From Actinokineospora alba (GTDB taxonomy: Bacteria > Actinomycetota > Actinomycetes > Mycobacteriales > Pseudonocardiaceae): a stretch of 64,000 nt of DNA. Below, in pieces: positions 1 to 8,329 of this stretch. Below the pieces are notes generated by a model. The model worked only from the letters and a program-made list of their open reading frames with translations, did not search any database and was not told the origin of the DNA. Position numbers and translations under genes: made by a program. The stretch covers positions 6,076,001 through 6,140,000 of the forward strand of contig NZ_SNXU01000001.1 in assembly GCF_004362515.1 (NCBI RefSeq), in the 5' to 3' direction. Numbering within the stretch: the stretch's first letter is position 1; each line of letters opens with the position of its first letter.

Positions 1-3000
1 CGGACCCCGCCGATCGCGGTCGGCACATACCGGCCGTGCACCCCGGGCAGCCCGAGCGCGGCGGCCACCAGCGTCTGCAGGCAGGCGTCGGCCAGCGCCG
101 GGTGCACCGCGAACCCGCGGTGCCCGCCCGCCTCCGCGGGCAGCCGCACCCGCGCGATCGCGTGCCCCGGCGAGGCGACAACCTCGGTCAGCCCAAGGAA
201 AGCGGGCCCGTACTCCTGTCCGCCCGCGGCGAGGGCGGCGTAGACATCGGTCGGCTCACCCGCGGGCGGCGACGGCAATGGCGTCAGCGGCGACGAGTCG
301 CGGCGGGCGGTGGCGGTGGCGTGGGTGACCCAGCCGCCGTCGGCGCGCGCCGACATCGTGATCCGGCCGTCCGGCTCGACCACCGTCGTGAGCTTGGTGT
401 CCGGGCCCGGCACCAGGAACTCGGCGAGCACGAGGTCGGTGACAGCCACCCGGTCGGTCCCGAGCGCCTGGCGCGCGGCGGACAGCGCCACCTCGACGAA
501 CGCGGTCCCGGGCAGCACGACGACGCCGTACGCACGGTGGTCGGCGAGCCAGGGCAGCGGGTCCGCGCCGAGGTCGGCCTGCCACACGTGTCTGCCGTCG
601 TCGGGCAGCTCCACGTGGTCGCCGAGCAGCGGATGCCGGTCGTCGGGGGCGCGGCGGGCGCTCACCCAGTGTGGCTCGTGCCGCCAGACCGGCCCGGGCA
701 GGTCGACCACGGGCGATCGCGGGTACCGCGCGGCCAGGACCTTGGGGTGTCCGTTGACGTGCAGGGTCGCCGCCGCGTCGAGCCAGCAGGCCACCCCGGT
801 GTCGCGGCGCAGGCTGGGCACCGCGAGCACGGGCACTCCCACCGAAGCGGCCGTCTGCTCGACGGCGGCGGTCGCGATCGGGTGCGGCGCGATCTCGACG
901 AAGGCGCGATGTCCGGCGGCGAGCGCGGCCGCGACGGCCTGGGTGAAGCGCACCGGCCTGCGCAGGTTCGCCGCCCAGTACTCGACGTCGAACGCGGGCG
1001 GCTCGTCGGCGACGCTGGAGAAGCAGCGCACCCGTGGTTCGCTGGGCTGGATACCGTCCAGCCCAGCGCGGAAGTCGTCGAGGAACGGGTCGACCGCGGC
1101 GGAGTGGCCCGCGCCGCCGACTTTCAGCGCCTTGGCCAGCCTGCCCAGACTGTCCACATAGGAGACGAGGGCGGCGACAGAGGCCGGGTCGCCGGTGACG
1201 GTCAGCTGTTCTGGCGAGGCGTGGACGGCGATCCCGACCCCGGGGAACCGGTCGGCGACGGCGGTGAACTCGGCCTCCGACAGCTCCACCGCGGCCATCG
1301 CGCCCGCACCGGAGTCGTTGATCCCGGCCAGCAGCGCCGTGCGCGCGACCACGATCCGAAGTCCCTGGGCCAGATCCAGCGCGCCCGCGACCACCGCGGC
1401 CGCGACCTCGCCCACCGAGTGGCCGAGGACCGCGGCGGGCACGACCCCGTTGGCCCGCCACAGTTCCGCCAGCGCCACCTGCATGCCGAACAGCGCGGGC
1501 GCGGCCACGGTGAACTCGCCGATCGTGTCGGCGGAGAGCGCCTCCCGCAGGGAGAAACCCGCCTCCGCACGGAACAGCAGGTCCGCCTGGTCGACCGCGG
1601 CGGCGAACGCCGGTTCGGCCAGCAGCGCCCGCCCCATGCCCGGCCACGACGACCCGAACCCGGAGAACACGAACACGGGAGCTTCGGGGAAGTCCGCTGT
1701 CACGGGCGAACCCAGCGCCCGCAACCCCGCCACCAGCTCCGCCCGGTCATCGGCGACCACGGCCGCGCGCGAGGAGAGGTGGTCGCGCCGCACCGCCAGG
1801 GTCCCGGCGACGTCGGCCACCGCGATCTCCTGCCCGGCAGGCGACTCCAGCCAGTCGGCCAGGCGTTCCGCGCGGGCCCGCACCCCGTCCGCGGTGGGCG
1901 CCGACAAGGCGACCACCTCCGGCCGCGTGCTCTCCGCGGCGACCCCGGCCCGCGCGGCGGGCCATTCCTCAAGAACCACATGGGCGTTGCTGCCGCCGAA
2001 CCCGAACGCGGACACCCCCGCGGTCGCCAGACCGCTGTAGCGCGGCCACTCGCCCGCGGTCGCGGCCACCCGCAGGCCCAGCGCGTCGAAGTCGATGTGC
2101 GGGTTGGGCGAGCGGTAGTGCAGCGTCGGCGGGATGCGGCCATGCGCCAGCGACAGCACGACCTTGATCAGGCCGACGATCCCGGCCGCGCCCTCCAGGT
2201 GGCCCAGGTTCGTCTTCACCGAGCCGATCAGCAGCGGCCGCTCCTCGCCGCGACCCGCGCCGAGGACCGCGCCCAGCGCCCCGGCCTCGATCGGGTCGCC
2301 GAGCAGGGTGCCGGTGCCGTGCGCCTCCACGTAGTCCACAGTGGACGGATCGACTTCGGCGGCCGGGTACGCCTGGGCGAGCAGCGCGTGCTGCGCGGCC
2401 GGACTCGGCGCCATCAGACCGTTGGAGCGGCCATCGGAGTTGGTGGCACTGCCGCGGATCACCGCGAGCACCCGGTCCCCCGCCTTGCGCGCGTCGGTGA
2501 GCTTGCGCAGCACGACCACACCGCAGCCCTCGCCGCGGACGATCCCGTCGGCGGCGGCGTCGAACGCCTTGCACCGGCCGTCGGGCGCGAGCACCCCGGC
2601 CCGGTCGAACGTCGCCGTGATCCCCGGCGTCAGCAGCACGTTGACCCCGCCCACCACGGCGAGGTCGGCGTCGCCGTGGCGCAGCCCCTGCACCGCCTGG
2701 TGCACCGCGACCAGCGACGACGAGCACGCCGTGTCGGTCACGAGACTCGGGCCGCGCAGGTCGAGCAGGTACGACAGCCGGTTCGCCACGATGGACGCGG
2801 CGGCGCCGGTGCCCGACCACGCGTCGACGGCGGTGTGGTCGGCCATGGTCATCGTGCCGTACTCGGCCGCCGACACTCCCATGTAGACACCCGTGCGGCT
2901 GCCGCGCAGCGAGCCGGGCGCGATCCCGGCGTGCTCCAGCGCCGCCCAGGCCACCTCCAGCACGATCCGCTGCTGCGGGTCCATGACCGCGGCCTCACGC

Positions 3001-3473
3001 GGGCTGATCCCGAAGAACGTCGCGTCGAATCCGGCCACATCGTCGAGGTAGCCGCCCGCGGCGGGCACGTCGTCGGCGCCGCCGGGCCAGCGCCCATTCG
3101 GTCGCGTTCCGACCGCGTCGCGCCCGGTTTCCAGCAGGTCCCAGAACTCCGCGGGCGAGTCCACTCCCCCGGGCAGCCTGCAGCCGAGCCCGACAACCGC
3201 GATCGGCTCACCCGGCGCGATGCTGGGCGCCGCGAGCACCGCCGCCGCACCGTCCGTGGCGGCGGCCGCGAGGGCGGCGATGGTCGGGTGCTCGTAGCCG
3301 AAGGTGGACGGCAGCACCCGCCCGACCCGCTCGCCAAGCTCGGCGACCAGCCCCACGGTGTCGCGTGAGGACAGTCCGTACTCCTGCAGCGGGCGGTCCG
3401 GATCGATGACCGCGATTCCCGTGGCGTCGGCGACCCGGCCGACCAGCCAGGCCACAAGCTCCCGGGTGCTCAC
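1..3473 (-). CDS. Type I polyketide synthase, N-terminal part (ACP-KS-AT-DH...), runs off window
   Basis: Read from the minus strand, this opens with an acyl carrier protein (residues 5-75, GLSSRD around Ser35/36, the form also seen at the N-terminus of mycobacterial Pks13). A complete ketosynthase follows (DTACSSS with Cys near residue 250, HGTGT near 385), then an acyltransferase (GHSVGE near 683) and a dehydratase (DHRAYGVVVLPG near 978, HPALADA further on). The gene continues past base 1. The start is GTG at 3473, whose GTGA overlaps the stop of the acyl-AMP ligase, so the two are translationally coupled. The likely job is to accept a fatty acyl chain from the ligase on the first ACP and extend it. 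The AT substrate motif reads GAGHS instead of the usual YASHS or HAFHS, so extender choice cannot be told. The product is unknown. Confidence 0.93.
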   Translation of the reverse strand, partial: MSTRELVAWLVGRVADATGIAVIDPDRPLQEYGLSSRDTVGLVAELGERVGRVLPSTFGYEHPTIAALAAAATDGAAAVLAAPSIAPGEPIAVVGLGCRLPGGVDSPAEFWDLLETGRDAVGTRPNGRWPGGADDVPAAGGYLDDVAGFDATFFGISPREAAVMDPQQRIVLEVAWAALEHAGIAPGSLRGSRTGVYMGVSAAEYGTMTMADHTAVDAWSGTGAAASIVANRLSYLLDLRGPSLVTDTACSSSLVAVHQAVQGLRHGDADLAVVGGVNVLLTPGITATFDRAGVLAPDGRCKAFDAAADGIVRGEGCGVVVLRKLTDARKAGDRVLAVIRGSATNSDGRSNGLMAPSPAAQHALLAQAYPAAEVDPSTVDYVEAHGTGTLLGDPIEAGALGAVLGAGRGEERPLLIGSVKTNLGHLEGAAGIVGLIKVVLSLAHGRIPPTLHYRSPNPHIDFDALGLRVAATAGEWPRYSGLATAGVSAFGFGGSNAHVVLEEWPAARAGVAAESTRPEVVALSAPTADGVRARAERLADWLESPAGQEIAVADVAGTLAVRRDHLSSRAAVVADDRAELVAGLRALGSPVTADFPEAPVFVFSGFGSSWPGMGRALLAEPAFAAAVDQADLLFRAEAGFSLREALSADTIGEFTVAAPALFGMQVALAELWRANGVVPAAVLGHSVGEVAAAVVAGALDLAQGLRIVVARTALLAGINDSGAGAMAAVELSEAEFTAVADRFPGVGIAVHASPEQLTVTGDPASVAALVSYVDSLGRLAKALKVGGAGHSAAVDPFLDDFRAGLDGIQPSEPRVRCFSSVADEPPAFDVEYWAANLRRPVRFTQAVAAALAAGHRAFVEIAPHPIATAAVEQTAASVGVPVLAVPSLRRDTGVACWLDAAATLHVNGHPKVLAARYPRSPVVDLPGPVWRHEPHWVSARRAPDDRHPLLGDHVELPDDGRHVWQADLGADPLPWLADHRAYGVVVLPGTAFVEVALSAARQALGTDRVAVTDLVLAEFLVPGPDTKLTTVVEPDGRITMSARADGGWVTHATATARRDSSPLTPLPSPPAGEPTDVYAALAAGGQEYGPAFLGLTEVVASPGHAIARVRLPAEAGGHRGFAVHPALADACLQTLVAAALGLPGVHGRYVPTAIGGV

Positions 3474-5194
3474 ACCGCCTCGGTCAGGATGTCGGCGAGG
3501 TAGCGGGTGCGGCACGCGCTGCGGGAGATCTTGCCGCTGGTGGTGCGCGGCAGCTCCTCCGGCTCGACGAGTCGGACCTCGCGCAGGGCAAGGCCGTGGG
3601 CACGCGCGACCGCGGCGCGGACCGCCGCGGCGACCTCGTCCGGGTCGACGCCGTTCACCGCCTTGGCCCGCTCGGCCAGCACGACCGCGCTCTCCCCGTC
3701 GGAGCCCGCCACCGAGAAGGCCACCACGTTGCGCGGACGGATCGCGCCGTGCGCGGACTCAGCGGTGCGCTCGACGTCCTGCGGGTAGTGGTTGCGGCCG
3801 TCGACGACGATGAGGTCCTTGATGCGGCCGGTCACGAACAGCTCGCCGTCGCACCACACGCCCAGGTCGCCGGTCGCCAGCCAGGAACCCTCGTAGCCGG
3901 GCACGGTGTTGCCGAAGGTGCGCCGTGACTCCTCCGGCCTGCCCCAGTAGCCCTGGCCGACGTTCGGCCCGGCCACCCAGATCTCCCCGACCTCGCCTGC
4001 GGGACGCGGGATGCCGGTGTCCGGGTCGACCACGAACACCCGCTGGCCGATCGACTGTCCACACGAGACCAGCCGGATCGAGTCCGGGTGGTTCGCCGAC
4101 GCCGCCACCGCGTGCCCGGCGGCGAGTTCGGCCCGGTCCAGCCTGCGGATCAGGCCGCCGCGGCCCGCGGAGACGAAGACCGTGGCCTCGGCGAGCCCGA
4201 AGGACGGGCTGTACACGTCCGGCTTAAGCCCGCACTCGGCGAAGGCGGCGTAGAACCGGTCGATGACACCGGCCTGCACGGGTTCGCTGCCGTCGATCAG
4301 CGCCAGCACGGTGTCGAGCCGCAGCCGCGCCTTCTCCCAGTCCGACACCCGCGCGGCGCAGTAGCCGTAGGCGAAGCTGGGGGCGGCGGTGATCGCGCCG
4401 GGGTTGGCCGAGAGCGCCTGCAGCCACCGCTCCGGCTTCTCCAGGAACGCCAGCGGGTCCATCAGGACCGCGCGCATCCCGCTGGTCAGCGGCGCGGCGA
4501 TCGACAGGACGAGGCCCATGTCGTGGAACAGCGGCAGCCAGCTCACCGACACCGAGTCCTGGCGCACCCCGTAGGCCGCGCACGCCTGGCGCGCGTTGGC
4601 GACCACGTTGGCGTGGGTGATCATCACGCCGCGCGGGTCGCCGGTCGAGCCGGAGGTGTACTGCAGGTAGGCGATCGCGTCCTGGGCGGGCGGGATCGGC
4701 GCGAAACCCGCGCCGAACGTCGCGGGCAGCTTGTCGACCGAGACGATCTGGTCGACCGGCAAACCGTGGGTGCGCAGGAAGTCCTCGACCTCGACGGCGG
4801 TGTCCTGAATGGTCAGGACGGTCTTCGCCCCGCAGTCGCGCAGCACTGACGCGAGCCGCTCACCGTGCCCGGGCAGGCCGGGCGGGAACAGCGGCACGGC
4901 GACCATGCCCGCGCGCAGGGCGCCGAGGAAGGCGGCGTGGTAGTCCGGTGTCTGTCCGATCAGGACCGCCACGGTGCCGCCTGGGCGCACCCGGCCGCCC
5001 AGCCACGACGCGACGGCGTCGACCCGCTCGTCGAGTTCGCGCCACGACCACTTCGTCAGGACTCCGCGCGGGTTCACCCGGTAGTCGAGGTGGCTCACCG
5101 CCGGGTCGTCGGGACACCGCCGCGCCCACGCCGCGAGCAGCCCGGGGAGATCATCGGCGGTGGTCTCGCCGTCGCCGAAAGAAGTGGAATTCAT
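3470..5194 (-). CDS. Fatty acyl-AMP ligase (FAAL, FadD32-like)
   Basis: A 574-residue ANL-family adenylating enzyme. It has the AMP-binding signature YTSGSTGDPRGV, a FAAL-type GLAEATVFVS segment, and the A8-like stretch GYWGRPEES followed by TGDLG and the hinge region. FAALs activate fatty acids as acyl-adenylates and pass them to an ACP instead of CoA. The next gene downstream starts with an ACP and overlaps this one by four bases, which supports that role. I place the start at ATG 5194 (MNSTSFGDG) because a GAGGA ribosome site lies 8 bases upstream; the frame is open to 5302 but has no better site. The MFS gene lies 109 bases upstream on the same strand. Confidence 0.92.
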   Translation of the reverse strand: MNSTSFGDGETTADDLPGLLAAWARRCPDDPAVSHLDYRVNPRGVLTKWSWRELDERVDAVASWLGGRVRPGGTVAVLIGQTPDYHAAFLGALRAGMVAVPLFPPGLPGHGERLASVLRDCGAKTVLTIQDTAVEVEDFLRTHGLPVDQIVSVDKLPATFGAGFAPIPPAQDAIAYLQYTSGSTGDPRGVMITHANVVANARQACAAYGVRQDSVSVSWLPLFHDMGLVLSIAAPLTSGMRAVLMDPLAFLEKPERWLQALSANPGAITAAPSFAYGYCAARVSDWEKARLRLDTVLALIDGSEPVQAGVIDRFYAAFAECGLKPDVYSPSFGLAEATVFVSAGRGGLIRRLDRAELAAGHAVAASANHPDSIRLVSCGQSIGQRVFVVDPDTGIPRPAGEVGEIWVAGPNVGQGYWGRPEESRRTFGNTVPGYEGSWLATGDLGVWCDGELFVTGRIKDLIVVDGRNHYPQDVERTAESAHGAIRPRNVVAFSVAGSDGESAVVLAERAKAVNGVDPDEVAAAVRAAVARAHGLALREVRLVEPEELPRTTSGKISRSACRTRYLADILTEAV

Positions 5195-5303
5195 CTGCAC
5201 CGTCCTCACCCGTGGGGCGACTGTGACACCAGGCGATAAGAGGCGACTTTCAATCCCCGCCGGGAGAAATGCTCGCTGCGCCAAGTTAAGCCTGCGTCTC
5301 ATT

Positions 5304-6677
5304 TCAGGTCAACCGAGCGCTTATTCGGTCGTCTTTTTTATCAGCGGCCCGAGAACTCCGCCGGTTCACCGTGTGAATTCGACTAAGTCGGACCGCGAGC
5401 GCGGCGGCCGCCAACTGCAGCACCGCCGCGGCGATGAGGGCGTCGGTGTACCCGGCCGCGAAGGCGTCCACCCGCCCGCCCATGAGGACCGCCACGGCGG
5501 CCACCCCGAGCGCGCCCGCGAACTCCCTGGTGGAGCTGAGCAGGCCGGACGCGGCCCCGGTCTGGTCGTCGCCCGCCACGTCCAGCGCGAGCGTCGTGAG
5601 CGGCACGGTGAACGCCGAGCCGATGCCGACCAGGACCAACCCGGGCAGGCGCGGCCAGACCAGCGGCACGTGGTTGACCACCGCCACCATGATCAGCCCG
5701 GCCGCGACCAGGACCAGTCCACTCGCGACCGTGGCGCCCGGACCCAACGCGGCGAGCACCCTGGGCACCCACGGCGCCGTCACGATCAGCGCGACCGCCA
5801 CCGCGACCAGCGGCAACGCGGCGTCGGCCGGGCCGAGGCCCAGGATCCGCTGGTGCGCCAGCGGCGTCACCACGCACACGCCGGTGACACCGAGCCCCCA
5901 CAGCAGTTGCACCACGAGCGCCGTCCGAAAGACCGGGAGCCTGAGCAGGGCGGGAGGCAGCAGAGGGGCCGCGGTAGTGCGTTCCCGGAGCGCGAAGAGG
6001 GCCGCGACCAGCACCGCGGCGATGGTGAGGGCCGACGCCGCGGCGCCACCCTCGGCGAAAACCAGCAAGGCGGCGGTGAGCAGCAGCATCGTCAACGCGG
6101 CGAGGCCCGCCCCGACCGCGTCCGTGCGCCGCGCCCGGGTCGGTCCGGCGGGCGGCAGCACCGCCAGGCAGCAGGCCACGACCGGCAGCGCGCCCCAGAA
6201 CACCCAGCTCCAGTGCGCGTACTGCGCCACCACCCCGCCCAGCGCGGGTCCGGCGGCGAGGGCCAAGGCGAGCGCGATGGTCCACAGCGCCGCCGCTCGC
6301 GGCCGAGCTTCCGGCGCGAGCCGGGTGCGCAGCAGGCTGAGGGTGGCGGGCACGAGCAGCGCGGCCGCAAGGCCCTGCGTGACCCGCCCGGCCAACAGCG
6401 GCTCCACACTGCGAGCCGCACCCGCGACAACCGTGCCCGCGGCGAAGGCGAGCAGGCCCGCGCGCAGCACCACGCGCTCCCCGAGCCGGTCGACGACCGC
6501 GCCCGCGGCGAGCAGCAGCGCGGCGAACGGGAGCAGATAGGCGACCGTGATCCCCTGCGTCGCGGTCACCCCGAGTCCCAGGTCGGCCGCGATCGACGGC
6601 GCCGCCGCGGCCACCACTGTGTTATCCGCGGCGGCGAGAAACGCTATCAACGCGACCGTGGCATGCACCCTGCTCAT
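5304..6677 (-). CDS. MFS transporter, DHA2 (EmrB/QacA-like) type
   Basis: A 457-residue membrane protein with about 12-14 hydrophobic segments. The N-terminal D-N-T-V-V-A-A-A-A-P-S-I motif is typical of drug:H+ antiporter family members, and motif A is present as DRLGERVVLRAG. It is first in a leftward series with the acyl-AMP ligase and PKS, so export of the lipid-polyketide product is a reasonable inference. It is divergent from the GntR regulator, and a GTTAA-N5-TTAAC inverted repeat lies about 55 bases before its start. Substrate is not identifiable from sequence. Confidence 0.88.
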   Translation of the reverse strand: MSRVHATVALIAFLAAADNTVVAAAAPSIAADLGLGVTATQGITVAYLLPFAALLLAAGAVVDRLGERVVLRAGLLAFAAGTVVAGAARSVEPLLAGRVTQGLAAALLVPATLSLLRTRLAPEARPRAAALWTIALALALAAGPALGGVVAQYAHWSWVFWGALPVVACCLAVLPPAGPTRARRTDAVGAGLAALTMLLLTAALLVFAEGGAAASALTIAAVLVAALFALRERTTAAPLLPPALLRLPVFRTALVVQLLWGLGVTGVCVVTPLAHQRILGLGPADAALPLVAVAVALIVTAPWVPRVLAALGPGATVASGLVLVAAGLIMVAVVNHVPLVWPRLPGLVLVGIGSAFTVPLTTLALDVAGDDQTGAASGLLSSTREFAGALGVAAVAVLMGGRVDAFAAGYTDALIAAAVLQLAAAALAVRLSRIHTVNRRSSRAADKKDDRISARLT

Positions 6678-6730
6678 CCAGACCTCCGCGCGAAAGCCGG
6701 GAAATGGCGCGGAGAGGACATGGCGCGGAC

Positions 6731-6745
6731 GTTAACTTCCTTAAC
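6731..6745. promoter_or_regulatory. Candidate GntR operator (GTTAA-N5-TTAAC)
   Basis: A 5-bp-arm inverted repeat in the 248-base divergent region between the MFS gene and the GntR/HutC regulator. Its position just upstream of the exporter fits a local operator. Arms are short and no second copy is seen, so this is a weak call. Confidence 0.3.
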
Positions 6746-6925
6746 CGTGTGATGTCGACGACCAGATAAATTCCTTGCGGCCCCGCACGAGGTTTCCCGA
6801 AATTCATTGTCACGGCAGTGCTAAATGTTCGGCCCGGGTGCGCGGCGGCCACACCCTGGGACGGCCCTGACCGAAGCGTCGACTTTTGCTACGTTCGGCC
6901 CAGTCGTCGGTGAGGATGAGGTCGC

Positions 6926-7705
6926 GTGAACAAGCTCGTCGGAGCCGGTCTGGACCGGAAGAGCCACACCCCGCTGTGGTCGCAGCTGCACGCGGACCTG
7001 CTGCGCCGCGTCGGCCTGGGCGAGTTCGACGACGCGTTCCCCGGCGAGTTGGCTCTGGCCGCCGAATACGAGGTCAGCCGCAACACCGTGCGCGAGGCCC
7101 TGCGTCGGCTGCGCGCCGACGGGGTCGTCGTCGCCGGCCGCGGGCAGCAGCCCCGGATCGGCAAGGCCACGGGGATCGCCCAGCCCCTCGGCGCCCTCTA
7201 CAGCCTCTTCGCGTCGGTCCGCGCGTCCGGCATGGACCAGCGCAGCACCGTGCGCATCCTCGACGTCCGCGCGGACGCGCTGGTCGCGGTGCGCCTCGGG
7301 TTGGAGGAGTCGACGCCGCTGCTCTACCTGGAACGGCTGCGCCTCGCCGGTGCCGAACCCCTCGCGGTGGACCGGGTCTGGCTGCCCTACTCGGTGGCCG
7401 CCGCTCTGCGCACGGTCGACTTCACGCACACGTCGCTCTACCACGAACTCGACACCAGGTGCGGGGTCCGGCTGACCGGCGGACAGGAACACATCAGGGC
7501 GGTCGTGCCGACACCGGCCGAGCAGCGCCTGCTGGAGATCCCGCCGGGGGTGGCGGCCCTCGCCATCGACCGCACCGGCACCGCGGACGGGCAGCCGGTC
7601 GAATGGCGGCACACCCTGGTGCGCGGCGACCGGTTCAGCGTGGTGGCCGACTTCTCGGCCCGCTCCGGCTACCAGCTGCTCGACGTGCGAGCCGGGAAAA
7701 CCTGA
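6926..7705 (+). CDS. GntR-family regulator, HutC subfamily (wHTH + UTRA)
   Basis: A 259-residue protein. An N-terminal winged helix (residues 13-80, including VSRNTVREALRRL) is followed by a UTRA ligand-binding domain (about 95-255, with SLYHELDTRCGVRL and the closing YQLLD). HutC/DasR-type regulators repress neighbouring genes until a small ligand, often a sugar phosphate or pathway intermediate, binds UTRA. The GTG start at 6926 has GAGG sequences just upstream. It is divergent from the MFS-FAAL-PKS genes and probably controls them, though it may act elsewhere. Confidence 0.9.
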   Translation: MNKLVGAGLDRKSHTPLWSQLHADLLRRVGLGEFDDAFPGELALAAEYEVSRNTVREALRRLRADGVVVAGRGQQPRIGKATGIAQPLGALYSLFASVRASGMDQRSTVRILDVRADALVAVRLGLEESTPLLYLERLRLAGAEPLAVDRVWLPYSVAAALRTVDFTHTSLYHELDTRCGVRLTGGQEHIRAVVPTPAEQRLLEIPPGVAALAIDRTGTADGQPVEWRHTLVRGDRFSVVADFSARSGYQLLDVRAGKT

Positions 7706-7706
7706 C

Positions 7707-7940
7707 CTACCAGTTCGCGGGGACCGCTTCGACGCACAGCCCGTAGGACGAGTCGATCACCGTCGGGAAGTACGGGGCGGCCACGCTCGGGAACGCGCAC
7801 GGCGCCCCCGGGGACTGGTGGTACCGCAGCCACAGCGGCGGCGCGGGAACGGCGGGTGTGAGACCTCCCCTGAACCCCCCGACCGCGGAATGCGGTTCCG
7901 GTTCAGGCGAGGCCCCGGGCCAGCACCCCGGTGATCCCAT
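7707..7940 (-). CDS. Possible small protein or gene remnant (77 aa)
   Basis: ATG 7940 is preceded by GGGAAGGG at a usable distance. The C-terminal half (from about residue 30) has nearly pure G/C third positions and ends CVEAVPANW, which looks like real coding sequence, while the proline/glycine-rich first 30 residues do not. It carries three cysteines and no recognisable domain. It could be a short secreted or cysteine-containing protein, or the tail of a decayed gene. I do not recognise it. Confidence 0.25.
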   Translation of the reverse strand: MGSPGCWPGASPEPEPHSAVGGFRGGLTPAVPAPPLWLRYHQSPGAPCAFPSVAAPYFPTVIDSSYGLCVEAVPANW

Positions 7941-8075
7941 CAAAACACCCTTCCCGCACGGGCAAGATCAGCCTGCGAGCCGACCGGGCGGGGGCATCGC
8001 CGTCGCGTCGTCCGCGGGCCGAACTCGTCCGCGCGCACCACTTGCGAATCGGTCGACTGTGCAGAAAGGGACAGA

Positions 8076-8240
8076 CACGGACCCCGCCAACCTCGGGCGT
8101 AAGGCGGGCAATGCAGCGGGGTCCGTGGCTGCTACGGGCCGGATTCCCACCGGGCCCGAGTTCTTAGGCACGCTATTGCGTTGTGCTGTGGTGGTCGCCC
8201 GGGAGCGGTTGGTTTGCGCGCCCAGTCGCCCCGGGCGACC
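8076..8240. ncRNA. Candidate structured RNA, strand uncertain
   Basis: Three separate perfect or near-perfect stems occur within 165 bases. CACGGACCCCGC (8076-8087) pairs with 8116-8127. A CGGGCC/GGCCCG hairpin lies between about 8134 and 8158. GGTCGCCCGGG (8193-8203) pairs with 8230-8240. Read on the minus strand it would lie in the parC 3' flank, and the middle hairpin contains CCGGTGGGAATCCGG, reminiscent of one cobalamin-riboswitch segment, but other required boxes were not found. Confidence 0.3.
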
Positions 8241-8329
8241 GAGGACAACGTTATTCGCGGGCCTGGACCCGAGCATCGGGGAAAACCCTAGGGTGCCCTA
8301 ACGGCCGGTGAACAAGGCTCTGACCTGGC

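Larger units (their letters stand above)
7706..8329. other. 624-base intergenic region with small ORF and RNA-like stems
   Basis: No well-supported gene lies between the GntR stop and the parC stop. The left 235 bases hold a doubtful minus-strand small ORF. Bases 8076-8240 contain three strong inverted repeats suggesting a structured transcript. The tRNA-Ile/Ala pair that often follows gyrA in actinobacteria is not here. Confidence 0.6.

Noticed and set aside
36..3368. 1110-residue plus-strand frame opposite the PKS
   Set aside because: It is rich in Arg/Gly/His with no domain, and the minus strand encodes clear ACP-KS-AT-DH motifs. It is a high-GC shadow.
8120..8165. Cobalamin riboswitch on the minus strand
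   Set aside because: Only a CCGGTGGGAATCCGG-like segment matches; the other conserved boxes and a downstream B12-related gene are missing.
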